DNA of 64,000 bases from Saccharopolyspora kobensis (GTDB lineage Bacteria > Actinomycetota > Actinomycetes > Mycobacteriales > Pseudonocardiaceae), in contig NZ_FNVB01000007.1 in assembly GCF_900108315.1 (NCBI RefSeq), positions 1 to 64,000 of the forward strand, in the 5' to 3' direction. Shown one piece after another: positions 1-10,128 of the stretch. Each line of letters begins with the position of its first letter. The stretch's first letter is position 1. The notes below the pieces were generated by a model. It ran no database searches, was not told the origin of the DNA, and was given only the letters and a program-made list of their open reading frames with translations. A program made the position numbers and the translations under genes.

Positions 1-95
1 TGGTTGTTTGATCGGATACTTGATAAAGAGAATATGTGTGTCATCTGCTGTGATGATGATCTGAGGTTTCCTGCCCTGTTGGGTGGGGGTGAGGG

Positions 96-215
96 TTGTC
101 GGTGGCGATGGCGGGGAGGGTCCGCCCGGTCCCATTCCGAACCCGGTAGCTAAGCTCCCCAGCGCTGATGGTACTGCACTCGACAGGGTGTGGGAGAGTA
201 AGACACCGCCGACAC
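96..215 (+). rRNA. rrf: 5S ribosomal RNA
   Basis: The core CCCATTCCGAACCCGG and the following GTAGCTAAG segment are the universally conserved 5S loop sequences. The 5' TGTCGGTGG (97-105) pairs with the 3' CCGCCGACA (206-214), which closes helix I and sets the ends to within a base or two. The 95 bases before it carry no gene and are presumably the 23S-5S spacer, since the 23S 3' end is not in the window. So the window begins at the tail of an rrn operon. Confidence 0.96.
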
Positions 216-223
216 ACTACTGA

Positions 224-270
224 GAAGGGCCCCGTTCCCGGACGTATTCGTCCAGGGAACGGGGCCTTTC
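224..270 (+). terminator. rrn operon terminator
   Basis: Arms GAAGGGCCCCGTTCCC (224-239) and GGGAACGGGGCCTTTC (255-270) pair along 16 bases with one G-T wobble. A T-rich end follows. It lies ten bases after the 5S gene, so it most likely ends rRNA transcription. Confidence 0.9.
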
Positions 271-362
271 TGCTGTTCCCGACAACACCCCACCGAAACA
301 CCGACCGCGATTTCGAACGGGGAGTGGTGGGACTTCGGCGTTCCAGGTCGTACGCTGACGGC

Positions 363-1115
363 ATGGGTGGTGTGCGGATTCTCATTGTGCAGCCGTCGAG
401 AACGGATCCTCCGGGACCCCTCGCGGAATGGCTGGTCACGGCCGGCGCCGAGATCGATGTCGTTCTGCCCGCCGAGCAGGAGTTGCCCGCCGACTTCAGC
501 GAGCACCAGGGGATCGTCGTGCTCGGTGGCGAGATGGGTGTTTACGACGACGCGCAGCACCCGTGGCTGGCCGACGTCCGGGCGTTGCTCAGCAAGGCCG
601 TGGGTGGGCGGGTTCCGGTCTTGGCGCTGTGCCTGGGGGCCCAGCTGCTGGCCGCTGCCACCGGGGGCCAGGTGCGGGCGGCTCGCAAGGGACCGGAAGT
701 CGGCACGTTGCTGATCGCCAAGCGCGATGTCGCGGCGGAGGATTCGCTGTTCGGGCCGGTTCCCCTGACCCCGGACGTCCTCCAGTTCCACACCGACGAG
801 GTGTCGGTCCTGCCGCCCACGGCCCAGTTGCTGGCTTCCTCGCCGAAGTGCGAGAACCAGCTCTTCCGGGTCGGGGAGTGCGCTTACGGGCTGCAGTTCC
901 ACATCGAGACGACGACGGACCTGGTGCTGAACTGGGCGGAGCTGTCACCTGACGTGGCGGCCGCGGCGCGGCCCGGTCAGCTCGAACCGGAGCACCTCGA
1001 GGAGTTCCACGCGGATCTGGCCGAGACCTGGCAGCCGGTGGCGGAGCGCTTCGTGCGCTTCGTGGGAACCGCGCCGGAGGAGCGCAAGGCCAGCAGATTC
1101 CTGCCGCTGGCGTGA
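363..1115 (+). CDS. class I glutamine amidotransferase (GMP synthase-like GATase domain)
   Basis: The 250-residue protein is a stand-alone class I glutamine amidotransferase domain. The nucleophile elbow is seen in LALCLGAQLLA (Cys near residue 91), and the His-Glu pair is in LQFHIET near residue 180. There is no synthetase domain, so ammonia would be passed to a separate partner or the protein may act as a gamma-glutamyl hydrolase. An open frame continues upstream into the terminator region, but the ATG at 363 starts a normal GATase N-terminus (GGVRILIVQPS). It precedes glnE by 52 bases on the same strand, which suggests shared nitrogen-related control. The exact substrate cannot be read from sequence. 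Confidence 0.88.
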   Translation: MGGVRILIVQPSRTDPPGPLAEWLVTAGAEIDVVLPAEQELPADFSEHQGIVVLGGEMGVYDDAQHPWLADVRALLSKAVGGRVPVLALCLGAQLLAAATGGQVRAARKGPEVGTLLIAKRDVAAEDSLFGPVPLTPDVLQFHTDEVSVLPPTAQLLASSPKCENQLFRVGECAYGLQFHIETTTDLVLNWAELSPDVAAAARPGQLEPEHLEEFHADLAETWQPVAERFVRFVGTAPEERKASRFLPLA

Positions 1116-1167
1116 TCATGGCCAGGTCGGGTCCGCACCGGCACGTGGCGCGGACTACGGTCGAGTA

Positions 1168-4100
1168 ATGGCCAACAGCAACTCGTCGCGCTCGGGTTCG
1201 GTGCCGTCTCCCGCTCGGTACGGGTTCACCGATGCGTCACGTGCTGAGGCTCAGCTGCGCCGCGCCGGCTGGTGGTCGGACCGCGGTCCGGAGGAGGCCG
1301 AGCCGATCGTGGCCGCGCTGTCGCGGACTCCCGATCCGGATCTGGCGTTGCACTCCCTGGACCGGTTCCGGGATGCCGCGGAGGCGGAGTGGGCGGAGTT
1401 CTCCCGTGCGCTGGTGGACGATCCGGGGCTGCGCGCTCGGCTGTTCGGCGTCTTCGGCGCTTCCACCGCCTTCGCCGACCACCTGGCGGCGCACCCGGAT
1501 GATTGGCAGCGGCTGCGCTCGGGCGCGGACATCGCCAGAACGCTGGAAGATCGCACGGCGGTGCTCCTGGCGGCGGTCGGTGCCGAGGGAAGCGGTGATC
1601 CTGGGACGCCCGGTGGCCCGGTCGCCGAGCTGCACGGGCCTGATGCGGTCAGCGCGCTGCGCCGGGCTTATCGCGGACTGCTGATGGACGTCGCCGGGCA
1701 GGACATGGCCAGTATCGTCGACCCCTCCCTGCCCAAGCTGCTGTACGAGGACGTGGCCGCGACGTTGTCGGACGTGGCCGTCGCGGCTCTGCGCGCGGCG
1801 TTGTCGGTCGCGGTGGCCGAGTTGAAGCTCTCCGGCGTGACGGAGGTGCCGCGGCTGGCGGTGATCGCGATGGGCAAGTGCGGTGGCCGGGAGCTGAACT
1901 ACGTCAGCGATGTCGACGTCGTGTTCGTGACCGGCGACGAAGCGGAGGTTCCGGCCGCGATCCGGTTGGCCAGCCTCATGATGCGGGTGGCCGGGCCCGC
2001 TTTCTTCGAAGTCGACGCGGCCCTGCGCCCGGAGGGCAAGGCCGGGGCGCTGGTGCGGACTCTCGACGGGCACCTCAGCTACTACCGCCGGTGGGCGCGC
2101 ACGTGGGAGTTCCAGGCGCTGCTCAAGGCTCGTCCGGTGGCCGGGGACGCGGAACTCGGCGCTGACTACCTCGCTGCGGTGCAGCCGCTGGTGTGGACGG
2201 CGGCGGAGCGCGAGGGCTTCGTGGCCGATGTTCGCTCGATGCGGCGCCGGGTCGAGGACCACGTGCCCTCCGAGCTGTCCGAGCGGGAGCTCAAGCTCGG
2301 TCGTGGCGGGTTGCGCGACGTGGAGTTCGCCGTGCAGCTGCTGCAGATGGTTCACGGCCGCAGCGACGACTCGCTCCGTCCGACGTCTACATTGGATGCT
2401 TTGCGGGCCTTGGGCGAAGGCGGGTACGTGGCTCGCACCGATGCCGCGGACCTGGTGGATTCCTACCGGTTCCTGCGCACCGTCGAGCACCGGTTGCAGC
2501 TGCGGCAGCTGCGCCGGACGCACCTGTTCCCGGCTTTCGACGACGCCGAGGCGCTGGGTGTGCTGGCGCGGGCGGCCGGATTGCGCTCGAGCGGGCGCAA
2601 CACGGCGGCGCAGGCGCTGGTGGCGGAGTTCCGGCGGCACAGCAACCGGGTTCGGCGGCTGCACGAGAAGCTGTTCTACCGGCCGCTGCTGGAAGCGGTC
2701 GCGAAGGTGCCCACCGCGGCGCTGCGCCTGACGACCTCGGCCGCGGTGGAGCGGTTGGCCGCACTCGGTTACACCTCGCCGGAGGGCGCGTTGCGCCACA
2801 TCGGTGCTTTGACCTCGGGAGTGTCCCGGCGGGCCAGCATCCAGGGCACGCTGTTGCCGATGCTGCTGGATCTGCTGGCGAACACCCCCGACCCCGACGG
2901 CGGGTTGCTCGCGTACCGCAAGGTGTCCGAGGCGTTGGCGGAAACTCCTTGGTACCTGCGGTTGTTGCGCGACGAGGGCGTGGTGGCCGAGCGGCTCGCG
3001 CAGTTGCTCGGCACCTCGAAGCTGGTTCCGGAGCTGCTGGTGCGGGCGCCGGAAGTGCTGCGGCTGTTGTCCGACACACCGGCGCTGGCCGGACGCGATC
3101 CGATGGAGGCCTCGGTTTCGCTGCGAAGCACCGTCGCGCGCTACTCGGAGCCGGGGAGAGCCGTCGCCGCGGCGCGTTCGCTGCGGCGTCACGAGCTGCT
3201 GCGCATCGCCTGCGGTGATCTGCTCGGCCTGGTCGAGCCGGCCGCGGTGTTCCACGCGCTGTCCAACATCTGGGCCGCGGTGCTGGAATCCGCGCTGGAC
3301 GTGTCGATCCGGGACACCGCGAAGGCGACCGGCGACGTCCCGGCGCGGATCGCGGTGATCGGAATGGGACGGCTGGGCGGCGCGGAACTCGGTTACGGCT
3401 CCGACGCCGACGTGATGTTCGTGTGCGAGCCGGTGGCCGGCGCGGAGGAGACGACGGCGGTTCGGTTCGCGACCGCGGTCGTCGAGCAGGTGCGGCGGTT
3501 GTTGGGAGCGCCGAGCCAGGACCCGCCGCTGGAGGTCGACATCGACCTGCGGCCGGAAGGACGTCAGGGCGCACTGGTGCGCACGCTGGACTCCTACCTC
3601 GCGTACTACCGGCGGTGGGGCGAAGCGTGGGAGGCGCAGGCGTTGCTGCGCGCGCGGCACGTCGCAGGCGATCAGGACCTGGGCGAGCGGTTCTGCCGGG
3701 CCATCGATCCGATCCGGTACCCGGAGGGCGGGCTCGACGAGGCCAAGGCGCGGGAGATCCGGCGGATCAAGGCGCGGGTGGATTCCGAGCGGCTGCCGCG
3801 CGGTGCGGATCCGGCGACGCACACCAAGCTCGGCCGCGGTGGTCTGGCCGACGTGGAGTGGACGTTGCAGCTGCTGCAGCTGCAGCACGCCCACGAGCAC
3901 CCGGAGCTGCGCACGACATCGACGCTGGACGGGCTGCGCGCGGCGACCGAGGCAGGCGTGCTGGACGCCGGCGATGCCGATGAGCTGGCGGAGGCCTGGA
4001 CGCTGGCGATGCGCGTGCGCAACGCGGTGATGCTGGTCCGGGGCAAGCCGGGCGACCAGCTGCCGAAGCAGACGCGGGAGCTCAACGCGGTGGCCGCCGC

Positions 4101-4206
4101 GCTGGGATATCCGGCGGAGGTGGACACCGGGGAGGTCGTCGACGACTACCTCCGCGTCACCCGGCACGCCCGCGCTGTGGTGGAGCGGGTGTTCTACGGG
4201 GCCTGA
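1168..4206 (+). CDS. glnE: bifunctional glutamine synthetase adenylyltransferase/deadenylase
   Basis: GlnE attaches and removes AMP on the regulatory tyrosine of glutamine synthetase in response to nitrogen status. At 1012 residues it has the full actinobacterial length and the expected duplicated architecture. A nucleotidyltransferase motif GKCGGRELNYVSDVD occurs near residue 235 (deadenylase half), and GMGRLGGAELGYGSDAD near residue 732 (adenylylase half). Each is followed by a GlnD/PII-uridylyltransferase-like helical segment containing the repeated KLGRGGL(R/A)DVE sequence. Its target GlnA lies 1.8 kb downstream on the other strand and keeps the target tyrosine. Confidence 0.97.
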   Translation: MANSNSSRSGSVPSPARYGFTDASRAEAQLRRAGWWSDRGPEEAEPIVAALSRTPDPDLALHSLDRFRDAAEAEWAEFSRALVDDPGLRARLFGVFGASTAFADHLAAHPDDWQRLRSGADIARTLEDRTAVLLAAVGAEGSGDPGTPGGPVAELHGPDAVSALRRAYRGLLMDVAGQDMASIVDPSLPKLLYEDVAATLSDVAVAALRAALSVAVAELKLSGVTEVPRLAVIAMGKCGGRELNYVSDVDVVFVTGDEAEVPAAIRLASLMMRVAGPAFFEVDAALRPEGKAGALVRTLDGHLSYYRRWARTWEFQALLKARPVAGDAELGADYLAAVQPLVWTAAEREGFVADVRSMRRRVEDHVPSELSERELKLGRGGLRDVEFAVQLLQMVHGRSDDSLRPTSTLDALRALGEGGYVARTDAADLVDSYRFLRTVEHRLQLRQLRRTHLFPAFDDAEALGVLARAAGLRSSGRNTAAQALVAEFRRHSNRVRRLHEKLFYRPLLEAVAKVPTAALRLTTSAAVERLAALGYTSPEGALRHIGALTSGVSRRASIQGTLLPMLLDLLANTPDPDGGLLAYRKVSEALAETPWYLRLLRDEGVVAERLAQLLGTSKLVPELLVRAPEVLRLLSDTPALAGRDPMEASVSLRSTVARYSEPGRAVAAARSLRRHELLRIACGDLLGLVEPAAVFHALSNIWAAVLESALDVSIRDTAKATGDVPARIAVIGMGRLGGAELGYGSDADVMFVCEPVAGAEETTAVRFATAVVEQVRRLLGAPSQDPPLEVDIDLRPEGRQGALVRTLDSYLAYYRRWGEAWEAQALLRARHVAGDQDLGERFCRAIDPIRYPEGGLDEAKAREIRRIKARVDSERLPRGADPATHTKLGRGGLADVEWTLQLLQLQHAHEHPELRTTSTLDGLRAATEAGVLDAGDADELAEAWTLAMRVRNAVMLVRGKPGDQLPKQTRELNAVAAALGYPAEVDTGEVVDDYLRVTRHARAVVERVFYGA

Positions 4207-4224
4207 GCTCCTAGGGTGGTGGTC

Positions 4225-4737
4225 ATGATCGATCTTCGTCGTGCCCGGGAAGAAGACCATCCGGAGATCGTGGCGGCCATCCAGCGGTGGTGGTCGGACT
4301 CGCGCAGCCCGGAAGCCGCTCGCGAGCTGTCGCTGCTCGTGCCCCGGCTGTTCCTGCAGCACTTCGCCGGAACCAGCCTGGTCGCCGAGCAGGACGACCG
4401 GATGGCGGGCTTCCTGATCGGTTTCGGCTCCGCCGACCGCGCCGCGGACGCCTACATCCACTTCGTCGGGGTCGACCCGGAGCTGCGCCGGTCCGGGCTC
4501 GCGCGCCGCTTGTACGGGGAATTCTTCGCCGCGGCCGCTCGCGCCGGGCGCACCCGCGTGCACTGCGTCACCTCACCGGCCAACACCGGTTCGATCGCCT
4601 TCCACCGGAGCATGGGTTTCGAGCTCATCGGTGGCGATGCCGAAATCGGCGGAATTCCGGTGCACCGCGATTACGACGGCACCGGCCACGACCGCGTTTG
4701 CTTCGTGCGGGATATCGATCCGGCCGAATTCCGCTGA
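4225..4737 (+). CDS. GNAT family N-acetyltransferase
   Basis: A 170-residue GNAT fold protein. The acetyl-CoA loop is visible as VDPELRRSGLARRLY near residue 90, followed by HCVTSPANTGSIAFHRSMGF, the usual Asn plus aromatic C-terminal strand. The ATG at 4225 is chosen over two in-frame GTG codons just upstream because it starts a typical GNAT first strand (MIDLRRA). It lies 18 bases after glnE and may be co-transcribed with it. The substrate is unknown. Confidence 0.85.
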   Translation: MIDLRRAREEDHPEIVAAIQRWWSDSRSPEAARELSLLVPRLFLQHFAGTSLVAEQDDRMAGFLIGFGSADRAADAYIHFVGVDPELRRSGLARRLYGEFFAAAARAGRTRVHCVTSPANTGSIAFHRSMGFELIGGDAEIGGIPVHRDYDGTGHDRVCFVRDIDPAEFR

Positions 4738-5021
4738 GCCGCGGGCAGGCCGCCGAATGCTCTGAAAGGCGCAATGCTGCCGGGCATTCGCGGTTCTCCG
4801 CCGCGCGGTGGATCGTGCCGGGCGCTCGTCGCCGTTTCCCCTTTCAGCGGGCGGAACCGAGCGCTTCATTTCCGGCTCGGTCAAAGTGTTTTCGCGCTGT
4901 CCGGCGCGCAGAACGCCCCGGAAAACCGCAATGGTTTCGGCGAACCCGGTCGGCGGTCCCCGATTGCCGAATTCGCCAGTACCCTGCGCAGGAAGGCAGG
5001 GCGGCGAACAGGGGACTGCCG
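4738..5021. other. gene-free gap, nothing recognised
   Basis: This gap of 284 bases between the acetyltransferase and the SMP-30-like gene holds no convincing reading frame, hairpin or repeat. It presumably carries the promoter of the downstream gene. The sequence GGAAGGCAGG 20 bases before 5022 is a weak ribosome-binding candidate. Confidence 0.4.
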
Positions 5022-5882
5022 ATGTCCGAGGACTTCGAAGTGCTCGTCGACCGGCAGGCGCTGTGCGGGGCGAGCCCGTTGTGGATGCCCGCGCTCAATT
5101 GCGTGCACTGGGTGGATCTGCTGCGCCGGGAATTGCACACCTTCCACCGCGATTCCGGCAGCGATGAAGTGCGCGTGCTGCCGGGGCCGGTGACGGCCTT
5201 GGGCGCGACCCGGCAAGGACAGCTGATCGCCGCCGCCGGGCGCGGGTTCGCCCGGGTGCACCTCGGGCGCTCGGCGCTGGAACCGGTTGTCCAGGTGCGC
5301 AACGGCGATCGCATGGGCGTGGGCGCCTGCGATCCGGCCGGTCGGTTCGTGGCGGGCACCCAGACGCACTCCCGCGAGCTGCAGGGCAGCGCGCTGTACG
5401 TGCTCGACGGGGACCGGGCGCGGCTGCTGGTCGACGGGGTGACGGCGGCGGGCGGCGTGGCGTGGAGCCCGGACGGCAGCCGGATGTACCTGGTCGACGC
5501 GCGCACCATCTGGGCCTACGACTACGACCCGGAACGCGCGCTGGCGGTCTCCGGACGGCAGTGGGTGGCGTGCGCCGAAGCGGAGGGCGAGCCGGAGGGG
5601 ATCGCGGTGGACGCCGAGGGCTGCGTCTGGGTCGCGATGCACTGGACCGGGCGGATCCACCGGTACGCGCCGGGCGGAGATCTCGAAACCGTCCTGTGGG
5701 CGCCGACCCGGCGGATCACCAGCCTGGCCTTCGGCGGTTCGCGGCTGGAGGAGATGTACGTGACCTCGGCCTGCTACGGCTACGACGAGCTGGCGCTCCT
5801 CGACGACCCGTGCGCCGGTGCCCTGCTGCGCTTCAAGCCCGGTGTGCTCGGAGCCGCGCTGCAGCCCTGGCAGGGCATCTGA
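5022..5882 (+). CDS. SMP-30/gluconolactonase/LRE family protein
   Basis: A 286-residue six-bladed beta-propeller of the SMP-30/gluconolaconase family. The N-terminal GASPLW and the later WSPDGSRMYLVD and EPEGIAVDAEGCVWVA are the family's repeat signatures. The family hydrolyses sugar lactones with one divalent metal. An open frame extends far upstream, but the ATG at 5022 gives the family N-terminus (FEVLVDRQALCGASPLW). It sits between an acetyltransferase and convergent glnA. Nothing in the context shows the substrate. Confidence 0.85.
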   Translation: MSEDFEVLVDRQALCGASPLWMPALNCVHWVDLLRRELHTFHRDSGSDEVRVLPGPVTALGATRQGQLIAAAGRGFARVHLGRSALEPVVQVRNGDRMGVGACDPAGRFVAGTQTHSRELQGSALYVLDGDRARLLVDGVTAAGGVAWSPDGSRMYLVDARTIWAYDYDPERALAVSGRQWVACAEAEGEPEGIAVDAEGCVWVAMHWTGRIHRYAPGGDLETVLWAPTRRITSLAFGGSRLEEMYVTSACYGYDELALLDDPCAGALLRFKPGVLGAALQPWQGI

Positions 5883-5923
5883 CCCGCTGTTAACAGCGGA
5901 TGCCGGGATCGGCTGAAAACGCC

Positions 5924-5955
5924 GGTGGCCCGCCAGCCGGAGCTGACGGGCCACC
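5924..5955 (-). terminator. glnA terminator (possibly bidirectional)
   Basis: GGTGGCCCG at 5924-5932 pairs with CGGGCCACC at 5947-5955, with further pairing inside (CCAG/CTG). It lies between the convergent SMP-30-like gene and glnA, so it can serve both. Confidence 0.7.
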
Positions 5956-5969
5956 ACGCGTTCAGCGCA

Positions 5970-7394
<1,425 letters not shown>

Positions 7395-7483
7395 GCTCGG
7401 TGGCTCCTTCAGCACTCGTACAGCTCACCGACGCCACGTCGAAGTTTCCGCCGCCGGCTCGGTTCCCACCGTATGTCCTGGGT

Positions 7484-7521
7484 GTTGCTCCGTCGTCACC
7501 CGAATGTTTCGCCGGCGTTAA
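7484..7521 (-). promoter_or_regulatory. GlnR-type double operator upstream of glnA
   Basis: Read on the minus strand, the sequence is TTAAC-N6-GAAAC-N6-GTGAC-N6-GCAAC with every spacer exactly six bases. This matches the two-site GlnR box described for actinomycete nitrogen genes (gTnAC-n6-GaAAC, repeated). It lies in the divergent gap between glnA and the RDD gene, nearer glnA, as expected for nitrogen-limited activation of glnA. Confidence 0.8.
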
Positions 7522-7601
7522 CTGCGACCCGTCCGGGTGGCCGATGTTGCGGGAAGCGGTGCTCCGACGGTACCAGCGGACCGGCACGTACCCTGGATGA
7601 C

Positions 7602-8069
7602 GTGCGAAGAGTCGGATCCTGGCTGGACGGCCCGAAGACCGCGCTGAACAACGTGCGCGAGCAGGCGAACGAATCCCGGCCCCAGTGGCGCGGCGAGAAG
7701 CTGGGGCTGCCCGAGCACGGTCCCGGCTCGGCGGCGCCGGTGAGCAGGCGGCTGGGGGCGTTCCTCATCGACATCGTGCTGGCCGCGCTGGTCGCCGCGC
7801 TGTTCACGATGCCGGACTACCCGAAGAACTGGAGCCTGCTGGCCTGGGCGGTCATCACCGTGGTCCCGGTGTGCTTCTTCGGCGCCACGCCGGGCATGGC
7901 CGCGCTGCGGATCTGGGTGGCGCGCGTCGACGGCGCGATCATGGTGGGGCCGTGGCGGGCCGCGGTGCGCTGCGTGCTGTCCGGGCTGATCATCCCGGCC
8001 GTGGTGTGGAACTTCGACGGCCGCTCCTGGCACGACCGGCTCACCGGCACCATCGTGCTGCGCCGGTGA
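7602..8069 (+). CDS. RDD family membrane protein
   Basis: A 155-residue protein with an RDD domain. RRLGAFLIDIVLAALVAAL is the first helix with the family's Arg-Asp, followed by a second helix, and FGATPGMAALRI precedes the conserved WHDRLTGT at the end. The GTG at 7602 begins VRRVGSWLDGPK, which looks like the native N-terminus, and upstream in-frame sequence belongs to the glnA side. In mycobacteria an RDD gene also sits next to glnA1 and the DUF4191 gene (from memory). Its function is not known; transport or membrane assembly has been suggested for the family. Confidence 0.85.
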   Translation: MRRVGSWLDGPKTALNNVREQANESRPQWRGEKLGLPEHGPGSAAPVSRRLGAFLIDIVLAALVAALFTMPDYPKNWSLLAWAVITVVPVCFFGATPGMAALRIWVARVDGAIMVGPWRAAVRCVLSGLIIPAVVWNFDGRSWHDRLTGTIVLRR

Positions 8070-8080
8070 ACTCCTGACGT

Positions 8081-8120
8081 GAGAAAGCGGGCCCGGGGTT
8101 CGTCCCCGGGCCCGCTTCTC
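8081..8120. terminator. bidirectional terminator between convergent genes
   Basis: GAGAAAGCGGGCCCGGGG and CCCCGGGCCCGCTTCTC form a nearly perfect stem around a TTCGT loop. It lies 11 bases after the RDD gene and 14 bases after the DUF4191 gene end on the opposite strand. Confidence 0.9.
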
Positions 8121-8133
8121 GTTGCCGGTCAAA

Positions 8134-8862
8134 TCACCGCGCGCGGCGCACTGCGCGCGACACGTTGCGCATCTTGGCGCCCTGCGGCACCGGGCCCTTC
8201 GGCATCGCGTTGCCGCGGTTGGCCAGCGCCGCGAGCCGGTTCTCGATCGAGTCGATCTGCGCCGGGCCGATGTTGCGCGGCAGCTTGGTGATCCGCTGCT
8301 GGAGCTTGGCCAGCGGCACCTGGTTCTCCTCGTTGCCCACCACGATCTCGTAGATCGGGGTCTCACCGACCAGCCGGGCGACGCGCTTCTTCTCCTGCGC
8401 CATCAGCGACTTGACCCGGTGCGGGGCACCCTCGCCCACGAGCACGATGCCGGGGCGGCCGATCAGCCGGTGCACGGCGTCGAGCTGGGCGGTGCCGGAC
8501 ACGGCCTGGGTCAGCACCCAGCGGCCGCGCAGGTTGTCCAGCGCCCAGCCGGCGGCGCCGGGTTGGCCGTCGGCCTTGCGGTACACGCTCGACTGCACGC
8601 GGCGGCCGAAGAGGATCACCGCGCCCAGCAGGCCGAAGGCCAGCCCCACCGGGAGGAACACCCAGTGCAGGCCCCAGATCATGCCCAGCAGGAAGATCGC
8701 TGCGGTGACGCCGAGGAACACCCCGAGCATCAGCGGGAGGAGGAGCTTGTCCTCCCGGCGCTGCATCTTGAACACCTCGAGGATCTGCTTGAAGCGTCCC
8801 CGAGTTGCCTTGCGCCGTTCTTTGGCCGCCGCTTTCTTGGCGGCCTTGTCCTCCTTGGCCAT
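8134..8862 (-). CDS. DUF4191 domain-containing membrane protein
   Basis: A 242-residue protein of the actinobacterial DUF4191 family. A Lys/Arg-rich N-terminus (residues 1-40) is followed by two membrane helices (about 45-90, LLLPLMLGVFLGV and LPVGLAFGLLGAVILFG). A cytoplasmic domain with LRGRWVLTQAV and GRPGIVLVGEG follows, and the tail is strongly basic. It is the neighbour of lipA, as in mycobacteria (Rv2219-Rv2218, from memory). No function is established. Confidence 0.85.
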   Translation of the reverse strand: MAKEDKAAKKAAAKERRKATRGRFKQILEVFKMQRREDKLLLPLMLGVFLGVTAAIFLLGMIWGLHWVFLPVGLAFGLLGAVILFGRRVQSSVYRKADGQPGAAGWALDNLRGRWVLTQAVSGTAQLDAVHRLIGRPGIVLVGEGAPHRVKSLMAQEKKRVARLVGETPIYEIVVGNEENQVPLAKLQQRITKLPRNIGPAQIDSIENRLAALANRGNAMPKGPVPQGAKMRNVSRAVRRAR

Positions 8863-8974
8863 GCATTTCAGGATACGGCGCGACCCGGACCAGGTGCAGA
8901 CGCGGTCCCGGATGCGTGACCGACCCGTGAGGTCGGGCCCGCGCGCGTGTCCGGATCGTTTTGCCTGCTAGATG

Positions 8975-9020
8975 CACGTGAGCACTTCGAGGTGCTATGG
9001 CCCCTCGAAGTGCTCACGTG
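8975..9020. repeat. palindromic intergenic element, copy 1 (probable terminator of lipA)
   Basis: Arms CACGTGAGCACTTCGAGG (8975-8992) and CCTCGAAGTGCTCACGTG (9003-9020) are perfect over 18 bases with loop TGCTATGGCC. It belongs to a family of seven palindromes in this window and lies 22 bases past the lipA stop. It is followed by GACCAGCGGAAACGG, which also flanks copy 2. Confidence 0.85.
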
Positions 9021-9042
9021 TCATGACCAGCGGAAACGGTGC

Positions 9043-10044
9043 TCAGCGGGAGAGGAGGCTGGTGGCCTCCTGCGCGGCCGTGCCCTCCTTGGCCAGGTGG
9101 GCCAGGTTCTCCGGGAGCGGCATGCCGCGGTGCACGGTGGCCTTCGCGAACAGGCGGCCCGCGCGGTAGCTGGAGCGCACCAGCGGTCCGGCCATCACAC
9201 CGGGGAAGCCGATCTCCTCGGCCGCCTTGGTGTGCTCGACGAACTCCTCCGGCTTGACCCAGCGGTCCACCGGGTGGTGGCGCGGGCTCGGGCGCAGGTA
9301 CTGGGTGATGGTGATGATGTCGCAGCCCGCGTCGCGCAGGTCCTGCAGCGCCGGGCGCACCTCGTCCGGCGTCTCGCCCATGCCCAGGATCAGGTTGGAC
9401 TTGGTCACCAGGCCCGCGTCGCGCGCCTCGGAGATCACCTGCAGCGACCGCTCGTAGCGGAACGCGGGGCGGAGTCGGCGGAACACGCTGGGCACGGTCT
9501 CCAGGTTGTGCGCCAGCACCTCCGGCCGGGAGCCGAAGACCTCGGCCAGCTGGTCCGGTTCGGCGTTGAAGTCCGGGATCAGCAGCTCGACGCCGGTGCC
9601 CGGGTTGAGCGCGTGGATCTGGCGGACCGTCTCGGCGTACAGCCACGCCCCGCCGTCGGGCAGGTCATCGCGGGCGACGCCGGTGACGGTCGAGTAGCGC
9701 AGGCCCATGGCCTGCACCGACTCGGCGACCTTGCGCGGCTCCTCGACGTCCAGCGCGGCCGGCTTGCCGGTGTCGATGAGGCAGAAGTCGCATCGGCGGG
9801 TGCACTGCTCCCCGCCGATGAGGAAGGTAGCCTCCCGGTCCTCCCAGCACTCGAAGATGTTGGGACAGCCCGCCTCCTCGCACACGGTGTGCAGGCCCTC
9901 GCGGCGGACCAGACCCTTGAGCTCCTGGTACTCGGGTCCCATCCGCGCGCGGGTCTTGATCCACGACGGCTTCTTCTCGATCGGGGTCTGGCTGTTGCGA
10001 GCCTCCAGCCGCAGCAGCTTCCGACCCTCCGGAGCCACAGTCAC
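9043..10044 (-). CDS. lipA: lipoyl synthase
   Basis: LipA is a radical-SAM enzyme that inserts two sulfur atoms into protein-bound octanoyl groups to make lipoyl cofactor. Both iron-sulfur clusters are visible: C81-C85-C88 in [10 protein letters not shown] binds SAM, and C55-C60-C66 in [13 protein letters not shown] binds the auxiliary, sulfur-donating cluster. The 333-residue length is normal. The start is GTG at 10044 (MTVAPEGRK). Its partner lipB and the lipoylated E2 gene lie 7-10 kb away on the same strand, separated by an accessory block. Confidence 0.98.
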   Translation of the reverse strand: MTVAPEGRKLLRLEARNSQTPIEKKPSWIKTRARMGPEYQELKGLVRREGLHTVCEEAGCPNIFECWEDREATFLIGGEQCTRRCDFCLIDTGKPAALDVEEPRKVAESVQAMGLRYSTVTGVARDDLPDGGAWLYAETVRQIHALNPGTGVELLIPDFNAEPDQLAEVFGSRPEVLAHNLETVPSVFRRLRPAFRYERSLQVISEARDAGLVTKSNLILGMGETPDEVRPALQDLRDAGCDIITITQYLRPSPRHHPVDRWVKPEEFVEHTKAAEEIGFPGVMAGPLVRSSYRAGRLFAKATVHRGMPLPENLAHLAKEGTAAQEATSLLSR

Positions 10045-10128
10045 GCGCCCCAGGCTACGCCCCCGGGAAGCGCCGTGGTCATCTCGCTTCCGGTTCCACC
10101 AGGCGAAAGAAACCGCTGGTGAGCTGGG

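Noticed and set aside
1-95. 23S rRNA 3' end or a tRNA before the 5S gene
   Set aside because: No conserved 23S terminal helix or tRNA T-loop sequence is seen, so it is only spacer.
1237-4563. Long open frame on the minus strand opposite glnE
   Set aside because: It is a mirror of codon bias in a GC-rich gene: it covers a definite glnE and has Arg/His/Gln-rich composition without motifs.
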